Assembly: GCA_958417755.1 (NCBI GenBank)
Contig: CATZDY010000021.1
Span: 1 to 35,241, forward strand
From: an uncultured Peptococcaceae bacterium
GTDB taxonomy: Bacteria; Bacillota; Desulfotomaculia; Desulfotomaculales; Desulfocucumaceae
Direction: 5' to 3'
Length of the DNA: 35,241 nt
Shown here: in pieces, positions 25,699 to 34,322 of the stretch
Numbering within the stretch: the stretch's first letter is position 1
Layout: every line of letters starts with the position of its first letter
Position numbers and translations under genes: made by a program
Notes under the pieces: model-generated
What the model was told of the DNA's origin: nothing
The model's database searches: none
What the model saw: the letters and a program-made list of their open reading frames with translations, nothing else

Positions 25699-25815
25699 TC
25701 ATAATCCTTTATCCAACAGAGGCAAATATATCACCAAGCCATCTATGATATCCAATAAATCCCCTGCTACAATATCCAAAATGATAAAGCCCCAAGCATA
25801 ATCCATTTTGGCCAT
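25699..25815 (-). CDS. Possible 38-aa small protein (doubtful)
   Basis: ATG at 25815, TGA at 25699-25701. The product is hydrophobic with regularly placed aspartates (LDIVAGDLLDIIDGLVIYLP), which looks less random than usual for intergenic frames. The only site upstream, AAGGGG, is too far away (about 14 nt). No homologue is known to me. It may be a chance frame or the remnant of a longer gene. Confidence 0.2.
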   Translation of the reverse strand: MAKMDYAWGFIILDIVAGDLLDIIDGLVIYLPLLDKGL

Positions 25816-25831
25816 CAAAAATGCCTAACCC

Positions 25832-25864
25832 CTTGTACAGCCAACATGGCTATAGCTGTACAAG
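25832..25864. repeat. Perfect 10-bp inverted repeat in the gap
   Basis: CTTGTACAGC (25832-25841) and GCTGTACAAG (25855-25864) are perfect complements with a 13-nt loop that itself has an AGCC/GGCT inner pairing. No T-run on either side. Function unknown. Confidence 0.6.
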
Positions 25865-25952
25865 CAAAGGAAGTGGTGTAACATATCATAAAGGAAACGC
25901 ATACCCTTTGGGCAAAGTAATGAAAACAGAAGTATGAATGAGACAAATAGAA

Positions 25953-25976
25953 AAAGGCCTGGATAAACAGACCTTT
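25953..25976 (-). terminator. Probable terminator of the ctpA-dedA transcript
   Basis: Minus strand: AAAGGTCTG (25976-25968) pairs with CAGGCCTTT (25961-25953), one G-U pair, 6-nt loop, ending in TTTTT. It lies about 125 bases after the dedA stop. Confidence 0.55.
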
Positions 25977-26101
25977 TCATTACTCCATTGGCACAAGCCC
26001 AAGTATCAAAAGCTAACCAAGTCATTAAAAAGCCCTTTGCTCCAAATTTTGTAATTGCTTGTCAAAGGATTTAACTACAATACCATTAAATGATGCATCT
26101 A

Positions 26102-26719
26102 CTATCTATATCTCCTTTTATGATATACATACAAAACCACCAAAACAAGCAAAGCCCCTACAATCAATACATCCATTTTATGAAACCAGGGACCCAATAT
26201 ATGCCAATGTTCTCCCAATTTCATACCAAGATAAGTAAGAAATACACACCAAGGCAATGAGCCTAAAAAAGTATACAAGACAAAGCGATAGAAATTCATA
26301 CCAGAAATACCTGCTGGCAATGAGATAAATGTCCTAACAATGGGCATTAATCTGGTAAAGAATACAGTCAGCTCACCATAGCGTAGAAACCATTGTTCTG
26401 CTGTATAAAACCGTTTAGGGGAAAACCCCACATATTTACCGTATTTGGCTAACAATGGCCTTCCTCCATAATAGCCTAACCAATAGGATACAATGGAACC
26501 CAGGGTCCCTCCCAGAGCACCTGCCAGGGCAGTTCCCCAAAAATGCAATTGTCCTTCATAAACCAAATATCCGCCAAAGGGAAGAATCAGCTCACTGGGC
26601 AAAGGGATATTAGCACTTTCAATGGCCATACCTATGGCTACGCCCCAATAGCCTAAAGCAGCAATACAAGCAGTCACTTTTGCAGCCACCACGGCGATGA
26701 TTTCTACCAAGAAATCCAT
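26102..26719 (-). CDS. DedA family membrane protein
   Basis: Integral membrane protein of the DedA/VTT superfamily, implicated in lipid (undecaprenyl phosphate or phospholipid) flipping and envelope homeostasis. 205 aa. Visible family motifs are ESANIPLPSELILPFGG near residues 34-50, and FFTRLMPIVRTFISLPAG at about 120-137, which holds the conserved arginines. A final helix is followed by a basic KRRYR tail. ATG at 26719 behind GGAGGG. It follows the processing-protease gene by 88 bp on the same strand, so cotranscription is likely. Confidence 0.94.
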   Translation of the reverse strand: MDFLVEIIAVVAAKVTACIAALGYWGVAIGMAIESANIPLPSELILPFGGYLVYEGQLHFWGTALAGALGGTLGSIVSYWLGYYGGRPLLAKYGKYVGFSPKRFYTAEQWFLRYGELTVFFTRLMPIVRTFISLPAGISGMNFYRFVLYTFLGSLPWCVFLTYLGMKLGEHWHILGPWFHKMDVLIVGALLVLVVLYVYHKRRYR

Positions 26720-26807
26720 GCATACCCTCCTGCGTTCAATGTAAGGTTTCCTTTTCTGTCATTGTTCAATTTTTTAGAACATATTAGGAAATCCTACTAT
26801 CAGTCTA

Positions 26808-28283
26808 TTATGCATTTGTCTGGATTAGTTCTACTTTTCCTTTTTTCTCCTGAATGGATATTCCTGGTATTTTAATGTTTACAGGCAAATACGTGACAGT
26901 ATCTTTGGCCAGCAAAGCATGTTGCAATATCACTTTTGTCCCATCATAAAACGCTGTACCACTCTCCAGCAAAAACTCGTAGGTATGTCCATGGCCTTTG
27001 ACTTCAATATGCTGCTTGGCTTCATCCCAGGTTACAGCATATCCCAGAGCTTCAAATGCAAACCGCAGGGGTACATACAGCACATCTGCATGTTGAAAAG
27101 GAATTTCCTGCATATTCATGGTCACATCATTGACCACCACTTCATTGCTATCCTGCGAGAAAACAACTCGATTCTTTGCTGGGCCTTGGATGATATCCTT
27201 AGCCTTTACAAGTTGTAATTCTTCTATGGCAACCCATTCATCTGGCATAAGCCCCTTGCCATCAATAAAGTCTCCCCGAGGCGTCGCATATTGTGCAGTG
27301 GTAATTTTTAGAGCCCCTCCATATTCCAAAGGAATCACATCCTGTAACACTCCTTTTCCATAAGAGGTTTCACCCAACAATATGCCAACATCATGATCCC
27401 TTAAAGCAGCAGCCAATACTTCCGAAGCACTGGCAGTATAAGCATTCATCAAAACAACCACTTTGCCTCCATGCCAACGAGGCGTTTTTTGGGTACGATA
27501 CTCTTCCCTTTGCCCATTGCCTGCCACAGCAGTTAATACCAAGGAATCATTCGGCAAAAAATTCCCAGCAATATCCACTGCTGGTTGTAGATATCCCCCA
27601 GGGGTATTGCGCAAATCAAGAATCAAGCCTTGTACTTTTTGGGTTAACAAAGCATCCAATTCTGTCGTAAATTCTTGGGCAGTTTTCTCCCCAAAGGTTA
27701 AAATTTCAATATAGCCCACATCATCAAAAATTTCTCCTCCTATGACAGTAGGAAAGGATAAAACATCCAAGGACAAAGGAACATCCATTTCTACTGTGCC
27801 CCGACGAATCCCTAAGGTCAGTTGTGTTCCTGTAGGTCCTTGTAACTTAGCGCTCAGTTGCTCCAAGGACATGCTTTTTACATCTTCCCCATTGACTTTT
27901 AACAATAAATCCCCTCTTTGTAAATCCACCTGGGAGGCTGGTGAATCAGGGAGCACATCAGCAATCAAAGGATATTCTTCTCCTTCCAGTAAAGTAATCC
28001 CCACCCCCACATAATTACCGTTCAATTCATTTTCATAAGCAGCCATCATATCTTCTGTTAAATATTCAGCATAGGGATCATTCAACCTTTCCAACATACC
28101 TGTAATAGCCCCTTCAGCCAAATGATCCACATCTGGCTGGCTAATCTGTAACTGATGCAAATACTCCATGACTTCATAAATGCTTAGAGAAGCATCCAAA
28201 GCACTATCATAAGCCATTGCTGGTGCAATTGGCATAACCACTAGCATAAAAGCCAAACACATGCACCAAAAACCTCTTGCCAT
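26808..28283 (-). CDS. Carboxy-terminal processing protease (S41) with C-terminal stalk/copper-amine-oxidase-N-like domain
   Basis: Secreted or envelope S41 peptidase. 491 aa: signal peptide about 1-24 (ending PAMA), helical N-terminal part, PDZ domain about 90-160, S41 core with S285 in TASASE, K310 in SYGKG and Q314, then about 130 extra residues (365-491) resembling the copper amine oxidase N-terminal / StalkD module common in Clostridia (LYVPLRFAFEALGYAVTWD). That module usually binds cell wall or acts as a stalk. ATG at 28283 behind AGGTGA. Head of a two-gene unit with dedA and divergent from polA. Confidence 0.93.
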   Translation of the reverse strand: MARGFWCMCLAFMLVVMPIAPAMAYDSALDASLSIYEVMEYLHQLQISQPDVDHLAEGAITGMLERLNDPYAEYLTEDMMAAYENELNGNYVGVGITLLEGEEYPLIADVLPDSPASQVDLQRGDLLLKVNGEDVKSMSLEQLSAKLQGPTGTQLTLGIRRGTVEMDVPLSLDVLSFPTVIGGEIFDDVGYIEILTFGEKTAQEFTTELDALLTQKVQGLILDLRNTPGGYLQPAVDIAGNFLPNDSLVLTAVAGNGQREEYRTQKTPRWHGGKVVVLMNAYTASASEVLAAALRDHDVGILLGETSYGKGVLQDVIPLEYGGALKITTAQYATPRGDFIDGKGLMPDEWVAIEELQLVKAKDIIQGPAKNRVVFSQDSNEVVVNDVTMNMQEIPFQHADVLYVPLRFAFEALGYAVTWDEAKQHIEVKGHGHTYEFLLESGTAFYDGTKVILQHALLAKDTVTYLPVNIKIPGISIQEKKGKVELIQTNA

Positions 28284-28448
28284 TCATATCACCTCAAAGG
28301 AAAACAAATTCCGTTACAAAACCGGTTAGAACTAACTTCTCTTGGATCATACAATTTCCTGCCATATCCAAAAGACCTTTGCTTGTTTTAAGTCATTCTC
28401 CGCAAAAGGTTTCCTTGTTCCAAATGGTGAAATACTATGAAGTAAACA

Positions 28449-28477
28449 TTGACTTCTTTGATGGTAAAAATTCTAAA
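28449..28477 (+). promoter_or_regulatory. Probable promoter of polA
   Basis: TTGACT (28449-28454), a 17-nt spacer, TCTAAA (28472-28477). The predicted RNA start near 28484 lies downstream of all earlier in-frame ATGs, which supports the short polA start. Confidence 0.42.
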
Positions 28478-28534
28478 AAGTCTTTCTGTCAAAGAATATA
28501 TCATCAAAATAAAAACAAGAAAGGTGTTTTGTCA

Positions 28535-31177
28535 TTGGTCGCCAATACATTCATGATCATTGATGGCAATAGTTTGGCCCACCGAGCATACCACGCCATT
28601 CCTTCCCTTACCACAAGCCAAGGGATACCCACCAATGCAGTTTATGGTTTTATGACCATGCTATTCAAATTAATCCAACAAAAAAAGCCAGATATGCTGG
28701 CAGTTTGCTTTGACAAAGGGAAAATAACTTTTCGCAATGAGCAATATAGCGATTATAAAGGACATCGCAAGCCTACTCCTGATGACCTAAGGCCTCAATT
28801 TCCTCTTTTAAAAGAAATATTGATTGCCATGGACATACAAATTTTAGAGCAAACAGGCTATGAAGCAGATGATCTCATTGGTTCCTTGGCAACATTGGCT
28901 GAAAAAAATGGCCTACATACCATGATTGTGACTGGGGACAGGGATGCTTTGCAATTGGTTTCCCCCCTGACAACAGTGTTATTAACCAAAAAAGGAATTA
29001 CTGAATTGGATGCATATGATCCCCAAAAGGTGCAAGAGAAATATGGTATTTTACCAGAACAGCTGATTGATCACAAAGGATTGACTGGGGATGTCTCAGA
29101 TAACATACCCGGGGTGCCAGGCATAGGGGAAAAAACAGCCTCCAAATTGATCAAAACCTATGGTTCTTTGGAAGAAGTCATTGTCCATCGCCATGATTTA
29201 ACGCCTAAAATAAAAAATGCTTTGGAGCAATATCAGGATCAAGCCTTATTATCAAAGAAACTAGCCACCATTGTGCGGGATATAGCAATGGATGAAACCT
29301 TGGAACATTATCAATGGAAAGATCCTGCATACAATCAAGTATTGCCATTGTTACAAAAATTAGAATTTAAGAATCTTATCAAATCCATTTTAAAATTGTC
29401 CACAAAGCAAGATAAAACAGCAGAATCAAGCATAGATGCCCCGGGTACATCTACAATCGAAACATTTACCACCTCTTATATCACCTTAGAAACCCAGGCA
29501 ATGTTACAAAATGCCGAAATTGAGCTTAAAAAGGCCAAAACCATATCTTTGGCCTTGCTAGGGAATCGAAAAGACGGTCTTATTGCTGCTGCCCTGTCCA
29601 CCGAAGAAACTGTATATGATTTACCCCTGGAGAAAATGCCCCAAGAAATGCTGCATTTACTCCAAACAATTTGTCAGGATCCCCATATACAGGTTCTCTC
29701 CCACAATGCCAAAGATGACCTATGGTTATTGCAGCAACATCATATTACAATTTCTCATCTTGCTTTTGATACCATGGTGGCCTCTTATTTATTAAATCCC
29801 ACCACCCCTAGCCGTGAATTATCTGAAATTGCTTTGGAACATTTGGGCCTTGTTCTTGCTCCTAAAACAAAAGAAAGTCTTCCTGCCCATGCCAAAGTAC
29901 TGCAACAGCTCTATAAACCTTTGCAAGATAAAATCAAGGATAATGATATGGAAACATTGTATTATGATATTGAGCTTCCTTTGGTGTTGGTTTTAGCTGA
30001 CATGGAAATGACTGGCGTAAAAGTAGATACCGAGCAATTACAAATTATGTCCTTGGAATTGGGCGAAAAAATAGAACAGCTTACCCAGGCTATCCATCAA
30101 ATGGCTGGGGAAGAATTTAATATTCATTCCACCAAACAACTTGGCCATATTTTATTTGAAAAATTACAGCTTCCCGCTGTAAAACGCACAAAAACAGGAT
30201 ATTCCACAGATGCCTCTGTATTGGAAAAGCTGGCTGACTCCCATGAAATTGTGGCGAAAATCGTGGAACATCGTATGTTGTCAAAATTAAAATCAACCTA
30301 TCTTGATGGGTTAAAACCATTGATTGATGGCCAAACCGGTTTGGTTCATACCACGTTTCACCAAGATGTAACAGCCACCGGACGCCTGTCCAGTGCTGAA
30401 CCAAATTTGCAAAATATCCCCATCCGTTTAGAAGAAGGGAGAAAAATAAGAAAACTATTTCAGCCTAGACATCCTGAAAATATCATGCTTTGCGCTGATT
30501 ATTCCCAGATAGAATTGCGCATTTTGGCTCATCTTTCCGGTGATCCTGTGTTAACAGAAGCGTTTCAAAAGAATGAAGACATTCACACCCGGACAGCCTC
30601 AGAAGTATTTCATGTTCCTATGAATCAAGTAACGCCAGATATGAGGGGCAAAGCAAAGGCAGTCAATTTTGGTATTATTTATGGCATCAGTGATTTTGGC
30701 TTAGCCAAAAACCTGAAAATATCCCGTCAAGAAGCCAAACAATATATTGAGGATTATTTCCGCCGATACCAAGGGGTACAACAATACTTTCAATACACTG
30801 TAGCCGAAGCCCGCCAAAAAGGCTATGTCACCACTTTATTGCATAGAAAGCGCTATCTGCCAGATTTGTTTAGCTCTAACCATACAGTAAGAAACTTTGG
30901 CGAACGTACTGCTATGAATACGCCTATTCAAGGCAGTGCGGCGGATATTATCAAAGTGGCCATGGTGCAGATTTATCAAGAATTTCTTAAACAAAATTTA
31001 GCAAGTAAAATGATTCTTCAGGTTCATGATGAACTGATTTTTGACGTTCCCCCAGATGAATTCTCCCATGTCAAACCATTGATTCAACAAGGTATGGAAA
31101 ATATTCTACTTCTCAAGGTTCCTTTGGTGGTAGATATGAAAGCAGGAGACAATTGGTATGATACTAAACCTTTATGA
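28535..31177 (+). CDS. polA: DNA polymerase I
   Basis: Repair and Okazaki-fragment polymerase. 880 aa with three parts: 5'-3' exonuclease (IDGNSLAHRAYHA, ADDLIG, TGDRDALQLV), a 3'-5' exonuclease-like domain, and the polymerase with motif A ADYSQIELRILAHLSGD, motif B RGKAKAVNFGIIYG and motif C QVHDELIFDVP. The middle domain lacks the DxE motif (TISLALLGNRKDG stands there) and the third-motif aspartate, so proofreading is probably lost, as in Bacillus Pol I. The frame is open from 28277, but the TTG at 28535 has AAAGGTG 8 nt upstream and gives family length; an ATG at 28553 is the alternative. Leads polA-mutM-ytaF-coaE. Confidence 0.97.
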   Translation: MVANTFMIIDGNSLAHRAYHAIPSLTTSQGIPTNAVYGFMTMLFKLIQQKKPDMLAVCFDKGKITFRNEQYSDYKGHRKPTPDDLRPQFPLLKEILIAMDIQILEQTGYEADDLIGSLATLAEKNGLHTMIVTGDRDALQLVSPLTTVLLTKKGITELDAYDPQKVQEKYGILPEQLIDHKGLTGDVSDNIPGVPGIGEKTASKLIKTYGSLEEVIVHRHDLTPKIKNALEQYQDQALLSKKLATIVRDIAMDETLEHYQWKDPAYNQVLPLLQKLEFKNLIKSILKLSTKQDKTAESSIDAPGTSTIETFTTSYITLETQAMLQNAEIELKKAKTISLALLGNRKDGLIAAALSTEETVYDLPLEKMPQEMLHLLQTICQDPHIQVLSHNAKDDLWLLQQHHITISHLAFDTMVASYLLNPTTPSRELSEIALEHLGLVLAPKTKESLPAHAKVLQQLYKPLQDKIKDNDMETLYYDIELPLVLVLADMEMTGVKVDTEQLQIMSLELGEKIEQLTQAIHQMAGEEFNIHSTKQLGHILFEKLQLPAVKRTKTGYSTDASVLEKLADSHEIVAKIVEHRMLSKLKSTYLDGLKPLIDGQTGLVHTTFHQDVTATGRLSSAEPNLQNIPIRLEEGRKIRKLFQPRHPENIMLCADYSQIELRILAHLSGDPVLTEAFQKNEDIHTRTASEVFHVPMNQVTPDMRGKAKAVNFGIIYGISDFGLAKNLKISRQEAKQYIEDYFRRYQGVQQYFQYTVAEARQKGYVTTLLHRKRYLPDLFSSNHTVRNFGERTAMNTPIQGSAADIIKVAMVQIYQEFLKQNLASKMILQVHDELIFDVPPDEFSHVKPLIQQGMENILLLKVPLVVDMKAGDNWYDTKPL

Positions 31178-31235
31178 GACCAACCAATGCTGTGATACTA
31201 TTAAAATAGATTCGATTTTATAGGAGTTGTTTGTG

Positions 31236-32063
31236 ATGCCCGAATTGCCTGAAGTGGAAACCATTAAGAATTCATTAGCTCCCCAAATCATTGGGCTTCA
31301 AATTCAAGAAGTCACCATATCCTTACCCAAGCTAATACAGATCCCTTCAGCAGAAGAATTAATGGCAAACATAAAACATAAAACAATTTTACAAATCAGC
31401 CGCAGGGGTAAATATTTATTATTTCATTTATCCCAGCATTTGATTATGGTAGTTCATTTGCGCATGACCGGTAGGCTAGTATATTGCTCACCAGATACAC
31501 CAATGGAAAAACACACGCATATTATCTTTGATCTCAACAACCAACAGCAACTTCGTTATACAGATATAAGACAATTTGGTAGAATTCTTTTAACCTCCCA
31601 GGATCAAATGGACCAATTGCCAGGTTTAAAGGATTTGGGAGTCGAACCTCTGGAAGATAATTTTAACCTGGAATTCTTACAAAAAAATCTGGCCCCAAAA
31701 CGAACTCGTCTCAAAGCCCTTTTATTAAACCAAGCCTTTATTGCAGGGTTAGGCAATATTTATACGGATGAAGCCTTATATCGAGCAGGTTTATACCCAG
31801 GAAGATTGGGCAATTCTTTATCACCTCATGAAATGATAAAATTACATCAAGCCATTCAAGAGGTCTTAACCCAGGGCATTCAAAATAGGGGTACCTCCTT
31901 AAAGGATTATGTGGATGGCAATGGAAGCCCTGGCTCATACCAAAATAAATTGTTGGTTTACGGCCGAGCAGGCCAAGCATGCCCCCAATGCGGGGAAAGC
32001 ATCCTAAGAATTCAAATGGCTGGGCGCAGTACCTTTTTTTGCCCCCAATGCCAAAAGCCTTAA
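31236..32063 (+). CDS. mutM: Formamidopyrimidine-DNA glycosylase
   Basis: Removes oxidised purines such as 8-oxoguanine and cleaves the abasic site. 275 aa. The catalytic N-terminus MPELPEVE is intact (P2 and E3 of the mature protein). HLRMTGRL and the H2TH region GLGNIYTDEALYRAG are present. The C-terminus is a four-cysteine zinc finger (CPQCGES ... FFCPQC) with the GRSTFFC hairpin. Start ATG at 31236 behind AGGAG, 58 bases after polA, so it is coupled to polA in a DNA-repair operon. Confidence 0.98.
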   Translation: MPELPEVETIKNSLAPQIIGLQIQEVTISLPKLIQIPSAEELMANIKHKTILQISRRGKYLLFHLSQHLIMVVHLRMTGRLVYCSPDTPMEKHTHIIFDLNNQQQLRYTDIRQFGRILLTSQDQMDQLPGLKDLGVEPLEDNFNLEFLQKNLAPKRTRLKALLLNQAFIAGLGNIYTDEALYRAGLYPGRLGNSLSPHEMIKLHQAIQEVLTQGIQNRGTSLKDYVDGNGSPGSYQNKLLVYGRAGQACPQCGESILRIQMAGRSTFFCPQCQKP

Positions 32064-32191
32064 TCCCTGTAAACAATCACATATCCTCCCTTCCTTTCAT
32101 ACTGTACCAATAAATATGAAACATGAGTTTCCTGATTATATTTTCTTGGCTGAATCAAATTGGTAACAGTTGACTGGGAGGGAATTTTTTT

Positions 32192-32827
32192 ATGGAATTT
32201 TTCAGTATACTGCTATTTGCCTTGGCGCTTAATATGGACGCCCTAGGAGCTGGGGTCTCTTATGGTGCTAAAACCATCAGGCTTCCTTTTCCCTACATAT
32301 TGTTTATATGCCTTATGTCTGTGGTAAGCATCATATTATCTATGACAATGGGAACCATACTTTCCAACTATATTCCAGCCTCCTTAGCCCCAAGATTAGG
32401 AGGCATCATTCTTTTATGCATTGGTGTTTGGTCATTGTTTCATGCCCTGGTGGAAAAAAAGAAAAACGCCCATTCTACAGAAGAAGAACCTATTACCTTG
32501 TTACAGCTGCGTATTTTAGGTTTGATCATCCGTATCATCAAGGAACCTCATACAGCAGATTTAGATCAATCAGGGAGTATATCCTTTCGAGAAGCTTTTT
32601 TATTGGGAATCGCCTTGGCCATGGATGCTTTGGGCTCAGGGTTTGCTGTATCCATGATGAATTTTCATGTATGGGGTACTGCCATTACTGTAGGAATAGG
32701 TCAAATTTTTACCATCTGCCTTGGACTTTATCTTGGTAGCCGTATTGGTAAAAGCCGTTTAGGAAGCCATTTGGTTGCTTTACCTGGCTGCATTTTGATT
32801 GCTTTGGGTATATTAAAGTTATATTAA
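32192..32827 (+). CDS. ytaF: Sporulation membrane protein YtaF (MntP/LysE-like fold)
   Basis: Predicted six-helix membrane protein of the YtaF branch of the MntP-like family; connected to sporulation in Bacillus, transport activity unproven. 211 aa. The internal repeat is visible: LALNMDALGAGVSYG near the start and LGIALAMDALGSGFAV around residue 148, each with the MDA(L)G motif that marks an inverted repeat pair. ATG at 32192 behind GGGAGGGAA. Its position after polA-mutM and before coaE matches B. subtilis. Confidence 0.93.
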   Translation: MEFFSILLFALALNMDALGAGVSYGAKTIRLPFPYILFICLMSVVSIILSMTMGTILSNYIPASLAPRLGGIILLCIGVWSLFHALVEKKKNAHSTEEEPITLLQLRILGLIIRIIKEPHTADLDQSGSISFREAFLLGIALAMDALGSGFAVSMMNFHVWGTAITVGIGQIFTICLGLYLGSRIGKSRLGSHLVALPGCILIALGILKLY

Positions 32828-33004
32828 TGTCAAGGATTCAATTGAACATCATTATTCCAAATGCATCATAGACATGTAAAGGATATTTACCAATTTGGTC
32901 AATGATTTTGCTGCATCTTTATAAATATGAAAATAAAGGAATTTCTTCGACAATCTCGAAACATTACAATACCTTTATACCATACAAAAGGTGGAGTGAA
33001 TCGC

Positions 33005-33628
33005 GTGAAAGTGATAGGGCTTACGGGCAATATTGGAAGTGGTAAAACCTTCATTGCCGAACGTTTACAAGAATTGGGAGCAGATGTCATAGACGCAGAC
33101 CAAATTGCCAGGGATGTGGTAAAACCAAATAGTTTTGGACTAAAGGAAATTATAAATCAATTTGGTTCAAACCTATTAACCCCTGCCGGGGAATTAGACC
33201 GCCAAAAAATGGGTAATCTCATTTTTAACAATCCAACAGCACGGACAAAATTGGAAGCCATCCTCCATCCTTTGATAGAAAAAGAAATCAAATCCCAAAT
33301 CCAACAATATAAAAAAAATAATGCTACACTTGCTCTTATCATAGAAGTACCTTTGCTAATTGAAACAGGCATGAATCATTTGGTTGATGAAATATGGCTG
33401 GTGACCATTGACCCGGATATCCAAATCAAACGGTTGCAAGCCAGAAATAACTTGACCTTGGAACAAGCCATGGCTCGCATCAAAGCCCAGATGCCTCAAG
33501 GGCAAAAGATTCCTTATGCCACTAAAATCATTGACAATAGCTATACCCCAGAAAAAACCAAAGCCCAAGTGGATGCTTTATGGCATACTTTCATCCATAA
33601 GAACGAGGATACGTCTTTATTGCCTTGA
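33005..33628 (+). CDS. coaE: Dephospho-CoA kinase
   Basis: Last step of coenzyme A synthesis: ATP-dependent 3'-phosphorylation of dephospho-CoA, cytoplasmic. 207 aa, normal length. P-loop GLTGNIGSGKT at the N-terminus, then VIDADQIARDVV (substrate region), EVPLLIETG and the ARNNLTLEQAMARI lid region. The frame is open from 32927, but the GTG at 33005 has GGTGGAG 8 nt upstream and begins MKVIGLTGNIGSG as in the family. Confidence 0.97.
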   Translation: MKVIGLTGNIGSGKTFIAERLQELGADVIDADQIARDVVKPNSFGLKEIINQFGSNLLTPAGELDRQKMGNLIFNNPTARTKLEAILHPLIEKEIKSQIQQYKKNNATLALIIEVPLLIETGMNHLVDEIWLVTIDPDIQIKRLQARNNLTLEQAMARIKAQMPQGQKIPYATKIIDNSYTPEKTKAQVDALWHTFIHKNEDTSLLP

Positions 33629-33685
33629 TTTCCTATTTGTTTTTCTACTTGTCAGACAAGCCATTTTATCTGGAGTGATGTTGCT

Positions 33686-34255
33686 TTGTATTCTCGAAAA
33701 AGATTGTCCAAGGGAAAATTGCTAAAAAGATTATTCATTTTTTTTATTTTAATCATTCTTCTTTTTCATGTAAAAGACATCTGCCGTCTCGTATTTCCCA
33801 TTCCTTATAAAGAAATTATTTTTCAACAAGCCCAGATAAATCAATTGGATCCTTATTTACTAACTGCTGTGATTAAAACAGAAAGCAACTTTAACCCTAA
33901 GGCAGTATCACCTAAAGGAGCCGTCGGAATGATGCAAATCATGCCAGAAACCGGAGAATGGGCAGCCCAACAGAGTAAGATAGGAAATTATTCCCTGGAA
34001 CGCCTGTATGACCCGGTATATAATATTAACATTGGATCTTGGTATTTGGCTGATTTGCAAAAAGAGTTTGCCAATGATACAACTTTGATGTTAGCTGCCT
34101 ACAATGGCGGCAGAGGAAATGTAAAAAACTGGTTAGCAACAGAAATTTGGGACGGACAATATGAAAAAGTCAGCCAAATCCCTTTTGCAGAAACACAAAA
34201 ATTCGTCCAAAAGGTCCTTTGGTATCAGAAAATCTACAGCACTTTATATTCATAA
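33686..34255 (+). CDS. Lytic transglycosylase, Slt-type
   Basis: Membrane-anchored cleaver of peptidoglycan glycan strands. 189 aa: basic N-terminus, one helix (about 16-30, FIFFILIILLF), then a compact SLT domain with the catalytic glutamate in IKTESNFNP, GAVGMMQIMPETG, and AAYNGGRGNV. A TTG at 33686 with GGAG 10 nt upstream is the best start. It follows coaE by 57 bp and likely belongs to the same transcript; a YjbJ/SleB-region-like role in growth or sporulation is possible. Confidence 0.92.
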   Translation: MYSRKRLSKGKLLKRLFIFFILIILLFHVKDICRLVFPIPYKEIIFQQAQINQLDPYLLTAVIKTESNFNPKAVSPKGAVGMMQIMPETGEWAAQQSKIGNYSLERLYDPVYNINIGSWYLADLQKEFANDTTLMLAAYNGGRGNVKNWLATEIWDGQYEKVSQIPFAETQKFVQKVLWYQKIYSTLYS

Positions 34256-34322
34256 TTCAATACCATCAAAGCCTGTAAAATGCTCATCCTGAAATAAATA
34301 CCTTATGGGGAAGGTGTAATGA

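Larger units (their letters stand above)
25489..26101. other. 613-bp gene-poor gap between pdaB-like gene and dedA
   Basis: Holds no recognisable gene. It contains a plus-strand promoter directly followed by a terminator (25611-25692), a 38-codon minus-strand frame of doubtful status, a perfect 10-bp palindrome, and a minus-strand terminator-like stem (25953-25976), each listed separately. Confidence 0.6.

Noticed and set aside
25825..26025. 66-codon minus-strand frame with a hydrophobic stretch
   Set aside because: It has a weak ribosome site, no family resemblance, and a terminator-like stem with T-run lies inside it, more consistent with the dedA 3' trailer.
28277..28534. N-terminal extension of polA in frame
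   Set aside because: It has no ribosome binding site or family similarity, overlaps the divergent protease start and lies mostly upstream of the predicted promoter.
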